This document shows, piece after piece, positions 38,464 through 46,505 of a DNA stretch of 64,000 bases. The notes under the pieces were generated by a model. That model saw nothing but the letters and a program-made list of their open reading frames with translations. It was not told where the DNA came from and did not search any database. The DNA is from Bdellovibrio sp. qaytius. GTDB lineage: Bacteria > Bdellovibrionota > Bdellovibrionia > Bdellovibrionales > Bdellovibrionaceae. The stretch spans positions 3,184,001 through 3,248,000 of the forward strand of contig CP025734.1 in the NCBI GenBank assembly GCA_004011035.1, in the 5' to 3' direction. The first letter of the stretch is position 1. Each line of letters opens with the position of its first letter. The translations under genes and the position numbers were made by a program.

Positions 38464-39425
38464 AATGGCTAACTTTTATTCTTATCGCAGCGTTTGCACA
38501 CAATACTTACGCCGCTGGCACTTGCGAAAATATCGATTTGCGCGATCAACTCGGCCCCGTTCTAAATCAAGATGGCACCGGATTATGTTATGCCTACTCG
38601 GCAGCTGATATTATTTCATTTAAATTAGGGCGTCGTGTATCGCCGGTTGATATTGCTCTTCAATACACAAAAAGCCGTGATGAATTAATGTTGCGTGGAG
38701 CTGGAGATAAATACTTAAATCAAATTGAAGACGAACGTAAAAAAGATATCTTTCAAGGTGGCTGGGTTAGGTATGCTCTTCAATATAATTCACAAATTGG
38801 ATTTTGCGCCGACGAAAAAGTTAATTCTAATAACTTTTCTACTAACCGCGGATTATATAAAGGCTTAGTGAATTTAAACCAATTAGGTTTACATCAATTT
38901 AACTTAGATAGCGCATCTGCTGGCTCTTGCGCGAAGTTTGCCGAAATTCAAAAAATTTTTCCGGGTGTAAGCATGCGCGAACTGCAAGATGTTGCTAATC
39001 GCAGTACCCTAATAGATACCGCTTCTAATGTAGCTGACAAGGCCTGTGAACCGCGCATTAAGCCAAGTACGCCAATGCGATTTACAAACTTACATAACGA
39101 AAGCAGCCCCTCTGAAATTCTAAGAAGCTCTGACTTTGATGATATCGACCGCGTACTTAGTAAAAAGCAGCCAGTCTCAGTTTCAATTTTTATGGATAAA
39201 ATTTATAACTTCGGAAAATCCAGCATTAACAAACAACCTCGTCATGCAATCACCCTAGCTGGCAAAAAATTTAATTCTGCCACGGGTAAATGCGAATACA
39301 TTCTAAAAAATTCGTGGGGCCCTGAGTGCGATCGTTATTATAAAGTACGTTGTGAAAATGGCTACCTCTTCGTTCCTGAAGACGTTTTCAAATCTAGCGT
39401 GTACGGCGCTGACTATATCGATTAA
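38460..39425 (+). CDS. Exported papain-family (C1) cysteine protease
   Basis: Signal peptide about 1-18. The C1 catalytic set is complete: oxyanion Gln37 ('VLNQDGTG'), nucleophile Cys43 ('GLCYAYSAAD'), His262 ('RHAITLAG') and Asn284 ('LKNSWGPEC'). There is no N-terminal pro-domain between the signal peptide and the catalytic core, which is unusual for papain-like zymogens. The insert between Cys43 and His262 is long and Cys-bearing. Likely periplasmic or secreted, degrading host or prey protein. Translationally coupled to the Cys-rich gene upstream. Confidence 0.88.
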   Translation: MKWLTFILIAAFAHNTYAAGTCENIDLRDQLGPVLNQDGTGLCYAYSAADIISFKLGRRVSPVDIALQYTKSRDELMLRGAGDKYLNQIEDERKKDIFQGGWVRYALQYNSQIGFCADEKVNSNNFSTNRGLYKGLVNLNQLGLHQFNLDSASAGSCAKFAEIQKIFPGVSMRELQDVANRSTLIDTASNVADKACEPRIKPSTPMRFTNLHNESSPSEILRSSDFDDIDRVLSKKQPVSVSIFMDKIYNFGKSSINKQPRHAITLAGKKFNSATGKCEYILKNSWGPECDRYYKVRCENGYLFVPEDVFKSSVYGADYID

Positions 39426-39434
39426 AATTTAAAA

Positions 39435-39971
39435 TTAGTTTTTTAAATTTACTTGTTTTAAAACTTTGATTTCATTAATTTTAACTGAAAAACTTTTTTT
39501 ATGTTCAGCAACATGAAATACCGTAACTACGCGACCAGATTCATCATTGTTATCAGTTAAGTAACAGTGACCTTTTTTTATTTCTGCCGTAATCGCTGGT
39601 GTTAATTTCGAAGCATCAGTCTCTGCTTTAGAAAGAGTTGCACAACTTTTTTCACCTAAATCATAAATTAAGCTGTTGTCGTCAACAGACATATTAACAC
39701 TAAAAAAATCTTTGAAGTCTTCACGAGCTTCAAAAATAAGATCCATATTGTTATCTGTAATTTCAAGGTCATGACTTAAAAATTTAAAACTATAAGAGGC
39801 CGTTGAAAAATCTCCGCCTGTGTAACGTGATGTTAGTGTTACATCATTTACTAATTCAGATTTTACTGTTGTAATCTCCATACCAAGAGCAGAACTCACC
39901 ATCGAACAACCTAAAGTTGTTAGAGCAAAAAACAAAGACGCTGTAATGTTTTTTAAATCCTGCTGTTTCAT
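39435..39971 (-). CDS. Lipoprotein, unknown function
   Basis: A lipobox 'TTLGC' places Cys22 after a hydrophobic stretch ('ASLFFALTTLGC'). The mature 155 residues look beta-rich with two cysteines near 'KSCATL' and 'KGHCYL'. No family recognised. It diverges from the TIGR02147 regulator across about 350 bases that carry TGTACA-type sites, so that regulator may control it. Its 3' end faces the protease gene with nine bases between. Confidence 0.75.
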   Translation of the reverse strand: MKQQDLKNITASLFFALTTLGCSMVSSALGMEITTVKSELVNDVTLTSRYTGGDFSTASYSFKFLSHDLEITDNNMDLIFEAREDFKDFFSVNMSVDDNSLIYDLGEKSCATLSKAETDASKLTPAITAEIKKGHCYLTDNNDESGRVVTVFHVAEHKKSFSVKINEIKVLKQVNLKN

Positions 39972-40045
39972 ATAACTTCCTTTTTTTCATAAGTAGTTCG
40001 TATGAATGGAAGTTAACCGAAACACTTTTTTAGATCCAATTTGAC

Positions 40046-40072
40046 GTACACATTATGTATACATTTGTGTAC
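40046..40072. promoter_or_regulatory. 27-bp palindromic operator candidate
   Basis: GTACACA (40046-40052) and TGTGTAC (40066-40072) flank the self-complementary ATGTATACAT (40055-40064), giving a nearly perfect nested palindrome. It lies about 75 bases upstream of the lipoprotein start (39971) in the divergent intergenic region. Confidence 0.6.
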
Positions 40073-40124
40073 AACAAAATTAGCCTATTCATTGAAAATG
40101 CATAGTAAATTCAATAGTTTATAC

Positions 40125-40204
40125 TTGCAAATATGTACACTTTAATTGCAAAATGTACAGGAATGTCTAATTTTGAGTACAGTAGTCGCGAAAATTGCAA
40201 ATAC
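40125..40204. promoter_or_regulatory. Repeated TTGCAAA-TGTACA sites
   Basis: TTGCAAATATGTACAC (40125-40140) and TTGCAAAATGTACAG (40146-40160) are direct repeats 21 bases apart, two helical turns, and TTGCAAATAC (40195-40204) is a third partial copy. They share the TGTAC core with the palindrome at 40046. Together they fill the roughly 350-base gap before the TIGR02147 regulator, which otherwise holds no gene. Confidence 0.6.
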
Positions 40205-40322
40205 TCTTTATAGGTATTCAAAACCTACGACAGAACAATTGTGGTCGCTATAACTGACCCATTGGTAGGCCATTAGTGGCACTGTCTAGGGGCTTAACAC
40301 CCATAACAAGGAACTTATAAAA

Positions 40323-41162
40323 GTGACTCAAGGCTCTGAAACCAACATTTTTGAATACAGTGATTACAGAAAATATCTGGCTGATTACTATACGCAAAAA
40401 AAAATCAATAACCCTGGTTACAGTCACAGGGTTTTTGCTCGCCAAGCTGGTTTAAGTTCGCCGTCGCATCTTTTGATGATTATCAAAGGCGAAAGAAATT
40501 TATCAATCAAAACCATCTCAAAATTTTCTGATGGTTTAAAACTTTCAATAAAAGAAAAACGATATTTTGAATTAATGGTGTTATACACCCAAACTAATGA
40601 GCTTGAATTAAAAGCTCGCTACTTCGGCGAAATCATTTCGATGAAAGCTACGATATCAGGCTTATACAAACTCGAAAAAGATAAATTCGACTTCTTATCT
40701 CAATGGTATTTTGTAGCCATTTATGTATTAATCGGCTTAACAGTTTTTAAAGCTGATCCACAATGGATCAGTCGTCGCCTTGGCAACAAGATCACGCCAA
40801 CTCAAGCCAAAGACACTTTAGAAAAATTATTAAAATTAAACATGATTGAAACTGATCCATTGAACGGTTTTAAACAAGCATCAGGCGCAGTCACTGTTGC
40901 TGACGATACAAGATCTATTGCTGTTTTTGAATATCACCAATCCATGATTCGCTTAGCTTTCGAAGCTTTAAAACACAAGCCACTTACAGAGCGCGAAATG
41001 GCTGGTGCTACAATTTCAATTCCTAAAGATAAGTTGCCAGAAATAAAAGAAAAAATTCGCGCCTTCAGAAAAGAAATCAACCAACTCGCAAGCTCGTATC
41101 AAGACTCTGAAGAAGTTTATCAATTAAATATACAATTGTTCGCGCTATCGGAAGAAATTTAA
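40323..41162 (+). CDS. TIGR02147-type transcriptional regulator
   Basis: The start is GTG at 40323 with AAGGAAC upstream. 'NIFEYSDYRKYLADYYTQKK ... GYSHRVFARQAGLSSPSHLLMIIKGERNLS' is the family's N-terminal signature: a short leader then an HTH in about residues 35-60, followed by 'LKLSIKEKRYFELMV' and the mixed alpha/beta C-terminal domain with 'RKEINQLA'. The TIGR02147 family is known from Fibrobacter and from Bdellovibrio-type bacteria and is often multi-copy. Its ligand is unknown. The gene converges on a methyltransferase with a four-base overlap. Confidence 0.9.
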   Translation: MTQGSETNIFEYSDYRKYLADYYTQKKINNPGYSHRVFARQAGLSSPSHLLMIIKGERNLSIKTISKFSDGLKLSIKEKRYFELMVLYTQTNELELKARYFGEIISMKATISGLYKLEKDKFDFLSQWYFVAIYVLIGLTVFKADPQWISRRLGNKITPTQAKDTLEKLLKLNMIETDPLNGFKQASGAVTVADDTRSIAVFEYHQSMIRLAFEALKHKPLTEREMAGATISIPKDKLPEIKEKIRAFRKEINQLASSYQDSEEVYQLNIQLFALSEEI

Positions 41163-42232
41163 CCCCGAGAGCGGAAAAGACAAAAATTAGCGTAGTTTAA
41201 CACTTGAGGAGCAGACCAGTTTTTCTTCTCACTGCCCGTCATAAACTGCTCGCGCGCGTTGCCTTTAGTTACAATCATAATTTTTCTTTGCGAAGCAATT
41301 TGATTTAACTGGGCGATCACGTGGCTGTAGGTTTCTTGAGTGAATGGGTCAAATAAGTAATAAACTTCTGCGTCTGGAATTTTAAACTCAGGCAATGATA
41401 AATCTTGATGAAAGAACAACTGCTTATCGATACCCAATTTTTTAACGGCGGCGTTTGCTAAATCTACGCGACTTGCAACGAATTCGTAGCCGATAAATTT
41501 AATATCTGGTCTTAATAAACTAATCACTAATCCCACGCGGCCAAAGCCTGAACCTAAATCAGTCAGACGTGCATTTTGTGGAAGTCTTAAAAAGTTCAAA
41601 GCCATGATAATCGTGTTATAGCTTGATTGAACGCCAACGCCTGATCCTTGAAAGATTCTCTCAAGGGTCTCATCTGGGTCAGTAGATTGCATTTCGCTCT
41701 TGTAATCTAAATTAAAGACGATATCCAAAGCATCAAACGTACGATCTAAAGTAAAATTTGCGACTTCTTTTTTGTCTTCGTAAACATTGTGAAGTTGCTG
41801 TTCGAATTCAAAGATATCGACCATTAATTTCAAACACTCAGTTGCAAAAACGATGTGATCAGCTTGTTCGTGCTTAACCATCACAGGTAAAAGTACTTTT
41901 AGAATAACTAGTAAATTAGCTCGCATTTCTTCAATGTCAGTCACAACTGACGATTCAAGAGTAGCATGTAGGAATAAAATTAAAGAAAGTTCGGATTTGA
42001 AGTATTTTTTTACGAAATTTCCGAAGTGGGCTGGTTCTTCACGTTCTTGGTTCAAGATCCAGTATTGCTCTTGTACAAAACGAAGTAATGTAATCAAAAG
42101 AGCTGTATCGATAAATAAAGATGCACGCTCGCGCACTGGCAATGACTGCCAGAGAGCAAGAATGTCGTTTTCATTTTCTTTTAGATTTTTATTTTTTAAG
42201 AGATTAATGAAACTTTGTTGGTATGTTCTCAT
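41159..42232 (-). CDS. SAM-dependent methyltransferase with helical N-domain
   Basis: Residues about 222-320 are a class I Rossmann methyltransferase: motif I 'LTDLGSGFGRVGLVISLL' (about 223-240), acidic end 'KFIGYEF', and motif IV-like 'VYYLFDPF'. The first 200 residues are helical without a known domain. The start overlaps infA as ATGA, making a third gene of the RRM-infA operon. Substrate unknown; the DOT1-like 'DLGSG' spacing and lack of NPPY argue against an N6-adenine or glutamine methyltransferase. Its partners suggest an RNA or translation-factor target. Confidence 0.82.
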   Translation of the reverse strand: MRTYQQSFINLLKNKNLKENENDILALWQSLPVRERASLFIDTALLITLLRFVQEQYWILNQEREEPAHFGNFVKKYFKSELSLILFLHATLESSVVTDIEEMRANLLVILKVLLPVMVKHEQADHIVFATECLKLMVDIFEFEQQLHNVYEDKKEVANFTLDRTFDALDIVFNLDYKSEMQSTDPDETLERIFQGSGVGVQSSYNTIIMALNFLRLPQNARLTDLGSGFGRVGLVISLLRPDIKFIGYEFVASRVDLANAAVKKLGIDKQLFFHQDLSLPEFKIPDAEVYYLFDPFTQETYSHVIAQLNQIASQRKIMIVTKGNAREQFMTGSEKKNWSAPQVLNYANFCLFRSRG

Positions 42233-42459
42233 CTACCAATATTTTTGTGTCGGTGAGTAATTAATCCGTGAGTGGGATCGTACGGAGACAATCCCACATC
42301 AACAGAGTCACCAACGACAACCTTGATATTAAACTTTTTCATTTTTCCACATAATCTAGCTTGGACTTTTACGCCGTTATCTAGAGTGATGTGGTAAACG
42401 CCGCCCCCTGAAAGGTCATGAATTTTGCCTTTCAGAGTTACAAGGTCATCTTTAGCCAC
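42229..42459 (-). CDS. infA: Translation initiation factor IF-1 (divergent)
   Basis: An OB-fold protein of 76 residues. 'MAKDDLVTLKGKIHDLSGGGVYHITLDNGVKVQARLCGKMKKFNIKVVVGDSVDVGLSPYDPTHGLITHRHK' positions align with IF-1 through the 'GKM-K', 'GD-V-V-LSPYD' and 'G-IT-R-K' landmarks. The GGG after the first strand and 'RLCGKM' in place of 'HISGKM' are unusual, so it could be a second IF-1 paralogue. Start GTG overlaps the RRM stop by one base (TAGTG). Confidence 0.88.
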   Translation of the reverse strand: MAKDDLVTLKGKIHDLSGGGVYHITLDNGVKVQARLCGKMKKFNIKVVVGDSVDVGLSPYDPTHGLITHRHKNIGR

Positions 42460-42770
42460 TAGTAACGACCGCCACCGCGAGATCCGCCACCACCGAAGCC
42501 ACCGCCACGATTAGTTTTAGGTTCCATTGGTTTAGCAACTGTAACAGTCATAGCACGTTGTAATTGCTCAGAACCGTTTAATTTTTGGATTGCTTCGTTA
42601 GCTTCTGCTTCAGTCGACATTTCGATGAAAGCAAAACCTTTAGAGCGACCAGATTCACGGTCCATGATGATTTTTGTAGATTGAACGTTTCCAACTTCAG
42701 AAAATAAGTTAGTTAGAGTTTGTTCATCCATTTTGAATGATAAGTTTCCAACGTATAGTTTGTTGTTCAT
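42459..42770 (-). CDS. RRM-type RNA-binding protein with Gly-rich tail
   Basis: One RNA recognition motif: RNP2 'KLYVGNLS' (about 4-11) and RNP1 'KGFAFIEMS' (about 45-53). The C-terminus is Arg/Gly-rich ('RGGGFGGGGSRGGGRY'), as in cyanobacterial and proteobacterial cold-shock-type RRM proteins. 103 residues. A strong AGGAGGAATT precedes the ATG. It heads the overlapping operon RRM-infA-methyltransferase. Confidence 0.95.
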   Translation of the reverse strand: MNNKLYVGNLSFKMDEQTLTNLFSEVGNVQSTKIIMDRESGRSKGFAFIEMSTEAEANEAIQKLNGSEQLQRAMTVTVAKPMEPKTNRGGGFGGGGSRGGGRY

Positions 42771-42900
42771 AATTCCTCCTCAGGAATAAGTGTTCGCCTA
42801 AGAAGAAAGAGCTTTATGCTTTTGATCGATAGTACAGAACGGTTGAGTCTTTGGTTTACGCTATTTTTGCGTCTTTACCTAGCAAATAATTCGTTTTCTG

Positions 42901-42916
42901 TTAAAAGCGCTTTTAA
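42901..42916. promoter_or_regulatory. Perfect 16-bp palindrome upstream of the RRM gene
   Basis: TTAAAAGCGCTTTTAA is fully self-complementary and lies about 130 bases upstream of the RRM start. It could be an operator for a dimeric repressor. The rest of the gap 42771-42990 shows no gene; the opposite frame at 42816-43220 overlaps the repeat protein and is a shadow. Confidence 0.5.
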
Positions 42917-42950
42917 TGGAGCTGAGTCAGGTTTCTATCACCGATCCGCA

Positions 42951-42969
42951 CAAAAATGCCCCATTTTTA
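42951..42969 (-). terminator. Putative terminator of the 41-residue-repeat gene
   Basis: AAAAATG and CATTTTT around CCC (42952-42968) form a 7-bp stem ending in T residues on the minus strand, just after that gene's stop. Confidence 0.55.
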
Positions 42970-42990
42970 GGAGAGGCACCTCTTGTTTGT

Positions 42991-43440
42991 TTACTTACAA
43001 AGGTAGTCACCAACAGGTGAACCTTGGTTCAAAACTAATCCGTTTGCCGTGTATTGATAGCAGTGAGTTAAGCCATCATTACCATCGCCCCATGAATAAT
43101 ACGAACGGCTTGTACGTTCGCAACTGTAATTACTTTGTGGATTACCTTCGTTCATTGCAATTCCATCTGGAGTGTATTGGTAACAATATCCGTAGCCATT
43201 ACCTGCGCGACCCCAATTGAAAAATGAAGGACGTACACGTTCACAATTATAATTACTGACTGGTGATCCACCGTTTAACACACCACCAGTGCTAGCCCAT
43301 TCATAACAATACCCGTAACCGTTGCCTGCACGGCCCCAGTTAAAATAAGCACCTGTGGCTTCTGTTGTTGGTTCGTTTTGAACTTGAGCTTGCGCTATTG
43401 AACCGATCATCATTGCTGCAATTAAAAATATTTTTTTCAT
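42991..43440 (-). CDS. Exported protein with three 41-residue repeats
   Basis: Signal peptide about 1-18 (ending AQA). The mature part is almost wholly three tandem repeats of 41 residues, with Trp at 35, 76 and 117: pattern FNWGRAGNGYGYCY - about 8 - N-x-G-x-P-x-S-N-Y-x-CE. The first two copies are nearly identical in the 'WGRAGNGYGYCY' core, and the third has drifted (WGDGNDGLTHCY). Each repeat holds two cysteines that could pair. I do not recognise a family. Gly/Tyr/Asn-rich repeats of this kind would suit a small sugar- or surface-binding protein, but that is guesswork. Confidence 0.85.
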   Translation of the reverse strand: MKKIFLIAAMMIGSIAQAQVQNEPTTEATGAYFNWGRAGNGYGYCYEWASTGGVLNGGSPVSNYNCERVRPSFFNWGRAGNGYGYCYQYTPDGIAMNEGNPQSNYSCERTSRSYYSWGDGNDGLTHCYQYTANGLVLNQGSPVGDYLCK

Positions 43441-43516
43441 CGTTATTCCTTTTGATGTTTATGTTTTTCAATAAACACATGTTTTTATATTTCGAATAAA
43501 AATTCAAAAGAATAAA

Positions 43517-43557
43517 AAATAGACCATCTGCAAGGTGCAGAATGGTTCTATTTAAAA
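43517..43557 (-). terminator. Terminator of the znu-type operon
   Basis: An imperfect long stem: AAATAG, ACCAT and CTGCA (43517-43532) pair with TGCAG, ATGGT and CTATTT (43536-43553) around AGG, with two unpaired bases on the right arm. On the minus strand it is followed by TTTTTATT. The neighbouring 43441-43516 is AT-rich with a TGTTTAT/ATAAACA inverted repeat near 43457-43477 that may be an operator for the repeat protein. Confidence 0.8.
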
Positions 43558-43596
43558 TTTAAAAAATATTAACTCAAAAAAACGGTGTCACTTTGA

Positions 43597-44406
43597 TCAG
43601 GCTTGTAATTTCTTAGGGCGAACAAATAAAGTAAGAAAAAATAATCCCGTCAGAGTACAAACAATGCTCGCGCCCGATGGTAAATCTAAATAATAGCTCA
43701 GCAAAAATGCCAACCCAATACCTACAACTCCGGCAAGCCATGCTAGCGTTAGACAAGATCCGATGCGCTTCGCTGAAGAAAAAAATCTAGAAGCCAAAGC
43801 GGCCGGAGCCACAAGAATTGAAAACACCACCAACACGCCAGCATGACGAGTTGAAAATGTGATGACGATTCCGAATAAGAAATAAAATAAAAAATCCCAC
43901 CAGAACATTCCTTTTTCTCCGGCTGAGGCTTTCCAGAATTGCTTGCGGAAAAACCAGTGGATAACTCCGATAATGGCATAAATCACCAAGGTTTGAAAAA
44001 CCTGCGGCCATGTGACGAAGAGAATATTACCAATGAGTGCTTCTTTTAAATGTTCAGCCCCATGCGGAAGTTTATCTGCAACTAAAATCAATGCCCCACT
44101 CGACAAGGCATAGGTCATGCCGATGAGGGCTTCTTGTGACGTTGATTTTTCGTAATGTCTTAAGAGCGCTAAAATAAAAGATGTCGCCAAACAAAATGCT
44201 AACGACAAACCAAGACTTAAAGCGATGCTTTCGCCATCGTGAACAAAGAATAAACTGACGGCACTGCCTAACGCTGCCACTTGTGAAAGACTTATGTCTA
44301 CAAAGATGACTTCACGTTTTAACACGTGAAGCCCTAAATAAGCATGAATTCCTACAAGCAAAATAGCTAAAGCAAATGGTGCTGCTAAAAATTCAAGTAC
44401 TTGCAT
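43597..44406 (-). CDS. znuB: Zinc/manganese ABC transporter permease
   Basis: The ABC-3 family permease pattern: 'LVGIHAYLGLHVLKREVIFVDISLSQVAALGSAVSLFF' at the N-terminus (family 'G-h-v-v--R--F--D-ls-aa--G'), then 'ALIGMTYALSSGALILVADK', 'LFYFLFGIVITFSTRHAGVLVVFSILVAPAALA'. About eight membrane helices in 269 residues. It follows the binding protein after one base. Zinc versus manganese cannot be decided from this alone. Confidence 0.9.
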   Translation of the reverse strand: MQVLEFLAAPFALAILLVGIHAYLGLHVLKREVIFVDISLSQVAALGSAVSLFFVHDGESIALSLGLSLAFCLATSFILALLRHYEKSTSQEALIGMTYALSSGALILVADKLPHGAEHLKEALIGNILFVTWPQVFQTLVIYAIIGVIHWFFRKQFWKASAGEKGMFWWDFLFYFLFGIVITFSTRHAGVLVVFSILVAPAALASRFFSSAKRIGSCLTLAWLAGVVGIGLAFLLSYYLDLPSGASIVCTLTGLFFLTLFVRPKKLQA

Positions 44407-44407
44407 T

Positions 44408-45295
44408 TTATTTTCCTTCTTCGATAGCTTTAACTAAGCGTTCAATGAGTTGTTCGTTTGTTGTTAGACTTGGCTCGCCTTCAACAGACACGGGCACTCG
44501 GTTAACTGAAACTGTTGGAATTTGTTGTTTTAGTTTTTGCCCTACAGAGTCTTCGTAAAGATTTTCAATTAAAACTAAATGAATATTTCTTTTTTTCATT
44601 TGGTCTATAACTGAAATGAGATGACTGGCTGTAGGCGGAATACCCGGTTTTGGCTCTAGGTGCACGTCACATTGCAATTGAAAGCGATCACAAAAATAGG
44701 AAAACGTTTTATGATACGTTACGATTTCTTTAACTCCTGCTTTTTTAATGCGGGCTTGCCAATCTTTGGTTTTATCATCCATCTTTTTTTGAAAAGCTTT
44801 TGCGTTGGTTTCAAAAAATGTTTTTTGTGTTGGATCAATTTCACCAAAACGTTGCGCAATAATCACTGCCGCTTTACCTAATCTGATCGGGTCTAATTGA
44901 AAATGCGGGTTACCCCCCGGATGAACATCACCTTCGGCTCGTGAGACATTGCCTTTCGGGATTTCAATCGGTTCAAGTAATTCTGCAATTTCTAAAAGCC
45001 CATTTTTAGCAGCTAATTTTGCATTTCTTGAACCTTGCATTAACGGAGTGATCCATGCCGATTCTAATTCTAACCCCTGAGCAATGACTAAATCAGAATC
45101 TCTTAGTTTGATCATAAAAGAAGGTTTAGCTTCAACTTGATGCGGATCTTGTGTGCCTTTTGCAATTGAAAACACCTCAACTTGATTTTGTCCCACTTCT
45201 TTTACAAGCGCTGCTAGATCAGTTGTTGTCGTGGCCACTTGAATTTTTGCCATCGCAAAAACTGGAAACAAAAGTATTAATAATAATTTTTTCAT
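44408..45295 (-). CDS. znuA: Zinc/manganese ABC transporter substrate-binding protein
   Basis: Signal peptide about 1-16. Cluster A-I features: 'VATTTTDLAALVKEVG', 'QDPHQVEAKPS' (first metal His), 'GNPHFQLDPIRLGK' (second His), 'VTYHKTFSYFCDRF' (third His), 'EPKPGIPPTASHL'. The long His/Asp-rich loop seen in zinc ZnuA proteins is absent or reduced to 'GDVHPGGNPH', so a manganese or general metal specificity remains possible. 295 residues. Downstream of a porin-like gene by 15 bases. Confidence 0.9.
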   Translation of the reverse strand: MKKLLLILLFPVFAMAKIQVATTTTDLAALVKEVGQNQVEVFSIAKGTQDPHQVEAKPSFMIKLRDSDLVIAQGLELESAWITPLMQGSRNAKLAAKNGLLEIAELLEPIEIPKGNVSRAEGDVHPGGNPHFQLDPIRLGKAAVIIAQRFGEIDPTQKTFFETNAKAFQKKMDDKTKDWQARIKKAGVKEIVTYHKTFSYFCDRFQLQCDVHLEPKPGIPPTASHLISVIDQMKKRNIHLVLIENLYEDSVGQKLKQQIPTVSVNRVPVSVEGEPSLTTNEQLIERLVKAIEEGK

Positions 45296-45310
45296 AAATC
45301 CTCTATTTAT

Positions 45311-46420
45311 TTAATATGTGTGCGACGGATGTGCGCCGATTGTGAAGTTAGCTTGTAAGAAAACTGATTTTTCTGTGTTTTCATTATCACTGTTTGTTTC
45401 GCCACCATGTTTTTGATTGTATTCAAATTTGTACGATGAAAACTCTGACGGAGAATACACTAACGCTAGTGAATTTCTTTCGGTTTTATCATTTAATAAA
45501 TTTGTTGGATCAAAAGAATCTTTGACTTCTAAATTATCGTAACGAACAAGTGCCGCCCATCTTTCAGCAAACTGATATTGAATCCATGAAGCAAGACCAG
45601 TGCCTTTTTCAGCCGTTACAGCTTCTTTATTCTGTGTGCGAGATAAATATTCTGTCGCCCACATTAAAGAGTTGTATCTGCCTCCATCACTTGGGCGCCA
45701 TTTAAAAGTTAAATCAGCACCTGATAATGTTGTGATTTTTCTGAAAGAGTTTTGTCCGTTGGCATACGATGCACCTAACTCAACCGTTAGATCGTCTGAT
45801 AAATCGACAAGGTTTTTCCAGTGAATTAACCCAACGCCAGCACCTGGAGTTGGTGAATTGAATTGTTCATTTTCACCCTTACCGCGCAAGTATTGAACAG
45901 TGAATTCACTAAACCAAGATGACGGAAGTAATACGGCTGCTGAAATGCCTGCATCGTTTAAACCTTCATCACCTAACAGCGTAGTATTTGCTAGTGGTGC
46001 ACCGATAAAAGAATAAGCATGACTGTGTAACGTATTATGTTTACCCATGAACGCTTTGAATTTACCAATTTTTAAAGTTGTTGCTGGCAATGCATTTGAT
46101 TCAGCAAAAACTTCTTCGGGTTCGATTCCCCACTCTTGTGAAACTGTTGTGTTATCCGTTACGTAAGACTGCGCTACAGCTAGCAAAACATTCAGACGTG
46201 TGTAAGGGTCAACGTCGGCATAAAACTGAAGCTCTGCCTCTTGTAAATCAAAGCCGTTGGGTTCTTGATCTGGCGTCGTAACGTTGACATCTTCTTTATG
46301 AAAGTTAGAATTACGATAAAGAAACAAAGTGTTTGCACTCATGTTTGGTGCAGTTAAAGCGAAAGTATTTAAGCCCATCGCTGATGTTAATAAAAAAACT
46401 GAAAATAGCCTTAAGTTCAT
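45311..46420 (-). CDS. Outer-membrane porin-like protein of the metal-uptake operon
   Basis: Signal peptide about 1-21 ('NTFA'). 'FDLQEAELQFYADVDPYTRLNVLLAVAQ' and 'LPATTLKIGKFKAFMGKHNTLHSHAYSF' resemble phosphate-selective/OprP-type barrels. Later alternating strands run to a C-terminal 'KSVFLQANFTIGAHPSHTY' (aromatic end). 369 residues. It probably forms the outer-membrane channel for the metal that ZnuA/ZnuB import, inferred from the 15-base spacing. Confidence 0.82.
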   Translation of the reverse strand: MNLRLFSVFLLTSAMGLNTFALTAPNMSANTLFLYRNSNFHKEDVNVTTPDQEPNGFDLQEAELQFYADVDPYTRLNVLLAVAQSYVTDNTTVSQEWGIEPEEVFAESNALPATTLKIGKFKAFMGKHNTLHSHAYSFIGAPLANTTLLGDEGLNDAGISAAVLLPSSWFSEFTVQYLRGKGENEQFNSPTPGAGVGLIHWKNLVDLSDDLTVELGASYANGQNSFRKITTLSGADLTFKWRPSDGGRYNSLMWATEYLSRTQNKEAVTAEKGTGLASWIQYQFAERWAALVRYDNLEVKDSFDPTNLLNDKTERNSLALVYSPSEFSSYKFEYNQKHGGETNSDNENTEKSVFLQANFTIGAHPSHTY

Positions 46421-46505
46421 ATGTATTCCTATAGATAAAATATTAAAATTAGTCTGACGATAAAGATCGCCATTGATTGTAACTTGTGATTTTTTAAAAA
46501 AATAT

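Noticed and set aside
42816-43220. A 134-residue plus-strand open frame
   Set aside because: It overlaps the three-repeat exported protein, whose signal peptide and exact repeats show it is the real gene; this frame has no domain or signal.
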